Shown: piece by piece, positions 6,023 through 7,346 of the stretch
Layout: each line of letters opens with the position of its first letter
Numbering within the stretch: position 1 is the first letter of the stretch
Assembly: GCA_021810735.1 (NCBI GenBank)
Contig: JAJZIF010000187.1
Coordinates: 1-7,346 of the forward strand
Direction of reading: 5' to 3'
DNA length: 7,346 nucleotides
Source of the DNA: Acidobacteriota bacterium
GTDB taxonomy: Bacteria; Acidobacteriota; Terriglobia; Terriglobales; Acidobacteriaceae
The notes under the pieces: model-generated
What the model was told of the DNA's origin: nothing
Database searches by the model: none
The model's input: the letters and a program-made list of their open reading frames with translations, nothing else
Translations under genes and position numbers: made by a program

Positions 6023-6217
6023 CTATTCTTCGTCCTCATCATGAAAAACGATGGCACTTTCATCGTAGCCGCTTTCTTCCACCTTGCTCAACTCAATCGG
6101 ATCGGTGTTGACGACTTCGTATTCCGCGCCGCATTCCTCGCAGAGGACAATTTCGCCTTCATCCACTTCATCTTCGGCAAAGGACAAGGGGTTTTCACAT
6201 TCCGGACAAACGTGCAT
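6023..6217 (-). CDS. LysW-like small acidic zinc-ribbon protein
   Basis: The product is 64 residues, with two CxxC knuckles (C4/C7 in CPEC and C26/C29 in CEEC) that should bind one zinc, then [14 protein letters not shown] and a very acidic tail ending DEDEE. This layout closely follows LysW/ArgW, the carrier whose C-terminal Glu side chain is joined to the amino group of alpha-aminoadipate or glutamate during lysine or arginine synthesis. LysW of Thermus ends EDWGE; here the tail also ends in Glu but lacks the Trp-Gly, and an extra linker of about 15 residues precedes it. No lysX, lysZ, lysY or other synthesis genes are in the window, so a carrier role is not established; a plain zinc-ribbon protein of unknown role is the alternative. 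A strong GAAGGAG (6223-6229) lies 5 nt before the ATG. It is the first gene of a two-gene unit. Confidence 0.87.
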   Translation of the reverse strand: MHVCPECENPLSFAEDEVDEGEIVLCEECGAEYEVVNTDPIELSKVEESGYDESAIVFHDEDEE

Positions 6218-6282
6218 GACGGCTCCTTCAGCGTCTTTATCTCAGGGTACATGATGGCTTCCAAGAAAAGCTCATCGAGGTT

Positions 6283-6310
6283 AGTTTAAGAGAATGGCAG
6301 CGAACGTCAA
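6283..6310 (-). promoter_or_regulatory. Candidate promoter of the LysW-like gene unit
   Basis: On the minus strand TTGACG (6305-6310, 5 of 6) and TAAACT (6283-6288, 4 of 6) are spaced by 16 bp. It would give a leader of about 60 nt before the ATG at 6217. It faces away from the M28 peptidase gene within the 164-bp divergent spacer. Confidence 0.5.
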
Positions 6311-6352
6311 GCCGATGATTTGCACAGTCAGCATTGAATTCAGGACTACCAA

Positions 6353-6358
6353 TATATT
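6353..6358 (+). promoter_or_regulatory. Weak candidate -10 of the M28 peptidase gene
   Basis: TATATT lies 24 nt before the ATG at 6382. The possible upstream TTGAAT is only 13 bp away, too close for a standard -35, so this is tentative. Two copies of ATTTGCAC (6318-6325 and 6356-6363) bracket the area. Confidence 0.2.
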
Positions 6359-6381
6359 TGCACGATCGAGGGGAAGGTCCA

Positions 6382-7346
6382 ATGAAAAATTCCGCTGCTA
6401 AGTTTGTACTTTCCGGTATGTTGACGTGCCTACTGGCGCCGGGGTTAGCACGGGCGCAGATGGATAGCCGGAATTTTGGCGCGCCCGTCCAGGCGGCCCC
6501 GATCGACCCGCGCATTCAGGCGGCTGTCCAGCAGATTTCGCCGCAGCGGATCGAGCAGGATATTTCCACTCTGGTCAGCTTCCATAATCGCAGCACGCTT
6601 TCCAGCAATGACAAAGACCTGCCCGCGGGGCAGGGCGTGCTGGCGGCCGCCGATTGGATTGAGGCGCAGTTCCGCGCCGACTCCGCGGCCTGCGGCGGAT
6701 GCCTGGAGGTGAAGCGCGATACGTTTGTGCAAGCGCCGGGATCGCGAATCGCACAGCCGACGGCGCTGAACAACATCTACGCGGTGCTGCGGGGCAGCGA
6801 TCCGGCGCAGGCCGGCCGTATATACCTGGTCACCGGCCATTACGATTCGCGCGACAGCAGCAATGAAGACACGCATGGCGCAGCCCCTGGCGCGAACGAC
6901 GATGCCAGCGGTGTTGCCGTGAGCCTGGAGAGCGCGCGGGTACTGAGCAAGCTGCACTTTCCGGCGACGCTGGTGTTTGCGGCAGTGGCGGGCGAAGAGC
7001 AGGGACTCTACGGCAGCGCGCATCTGGCGAAGTTCGCCAAGGAACAGGGGTGGGACCTGGAGGGCGTGCTGAACAACGACATTGTCGGGGGCAACACCAC
7101 GCCGGGCGACACGCTGCAGAACAAGAACGTGGTGCGGGTGTTCTCGGAGGGAATTCCGGCGAATGCCAGCGAGCAGCAGCTTCGAATGATCCGTATGCTG
7201 GGCGGCGAAAGCGATTCGCCTTCGCGCGAACTGGCGCGAGCGATTGCGGACGTCGACGCAACGTATTTCAAGACCAGCAGAGCGGGCAGGCGGCCGTTCC
7301 ATCCCGTGCTGGTGTTCCGGCTGGACCGCTATTTGCGCGGCGGAGA
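6382..7346 (+). CDS. Secreted M28-family zinc metallopeptidase (partial, runs off right edge)
   Basis: The frame is open for 321 codons to the window end. A signal peptide (MKNSAAKFVLSGMLTCLLAPGLARAQ, cleavage near residue 25) is followed by a spacer and the M28 two-zinc aminopeptidase-type catalytic domain. The metal and catalytic sites are in the family order: GHYDSR (H153), GANDDASG (zinc-bridging Asp at 173/174), GEEQGLYGS (catalytic E205 and zinc ligand E206) and NNDIVGG (D233). The fragment ends RLDRYLRGG; in related enzymes this is followed by Asp-His, the last zinc ligand, so the cut falls just before it. A pair of cysteines (C104, C107, in ACGGC) precedes the catalytic core and could form a disulfide. 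GAGGGGAAGG (6368-6377) is the ribosome site. The enzyme probably trims N-terminal residues from peptides outside the cytoplasm; the exact substrate cannot be read. It is divergently placed from the LysW-like gene. Confidence 0.93.
   Translation, partial: MKNSAAKFVLSGMLTCLLAPGLARAQMDSRNFGAPVQAAPIDPRIQAAVQQISPQRIEQDISTLVSFHNRSTLSSNDKDLPAGQGVLAAADWIEAQFRADSAACGGCLEVKRDTFVQAPGSRIAQPTALNNIYAVLRGSDPAQAGRIYLVTGHYDSRDSSNEDTHGAAPGANDDASGVAVSLESARVLSKLHFPATLVFAAVAGEEQGLYGSAHLAKFAKEQGWDLEGVLNNDIVGGNTTPGDTLQNKNVVRVFSEGIPANASEQQLRMIRMLGGESDSPSRELARAIADVDATYFKTSRAGRRPFHPVLVFRLDRYLRGG

Noticed and set aside
5561..6289. Plus-strand open frame of 242 codons opposite the zinc-ribbon and beta-sandwich genes
   Set aside because: It starts inside the rpsA terminator and lies opposite two genes that have domain matches and ribosome sites.
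6445..7302. Minus-strand open frame of 285 codons opposite the M28 peptidase
   Set aside because: Arg-rich antisense shadow of a gene with full M28 active-site motifs.

Overview
The window reads as chromosomal DNA from a moderately high-GC bacterium, most likely an acidobacterium (Acidobacteriota, Terriglobia-like). This is an inference from gene style: a secreted M28 peptidase with the C-terminal signature RLDRYLRGG, a secreted carboxypeptidase-regulatory-like beta-sandwich protein, a small LysW-like zinc ribbon and an extended ribosomal protein S1. There are no IS elements, CRISPR arrays, rRNA or tRNA genes and no phage genes; nothing marks the region as recently acquired.

Left part (1-2829), all on the minus strand. 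In transcription order: a DeoR/GlpR-family repressor, KduI (5-keto-4-deoxyuronate isomerase, all four zinc ligands present), a small secreted cupin, and the first 39 codons of a twin-arginine-exported protein that runs off the left edge. This looks like the edge of a hexuronate or pectin-breakdown locus: KduI handles the unsaturated uronate product, the DeoR protein is the likely sugar-phosphate-responsive regulator, and the two exported proteins act outside the cytoplasm. Gaps between the genes are 174, 117 and 281 bp, so a single transcript is possible but not shown.

Middle (2830-5580). A 665-bp divergent spacer carries a near-consensus promoter (TTGACA, 18 bp, TATAGT) about 350 bp ahead of rpsA on the plus strand. 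The leader this implies, about 340 nt, contains several inverted repeats, including a strong hairpin just before the Shine-Dalgarno. rpsA encodes a 674-residue S1 with six S1 domains, an acidic N-terminal extension of about 120 residues and a Ser-rich C-terminal tail. It ends in a textbook intrinsic terminator.

Right part (5615-7346). Convergent with rpsA is a tight two-gene minus-strand unit: a 64-residue acidic CxxC/CxxC zinc ribbon resembling the amino-group carrier LysW, then (15-nt gap) a secreted carboxypeptidase-regulatory-like protein. Divergent from these is an M28-family zinc aminopeptidase-like exoenzyme, cut by the window end just before its expected last zinc-binding histidine.

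No clearly new system is evident. The points most worth a second look are the orphan LysW-like protein, the long structured rpsA leader, and the DeoR-KduI-secreted cupin arrangement with a shared operator-like CGAAAT element.
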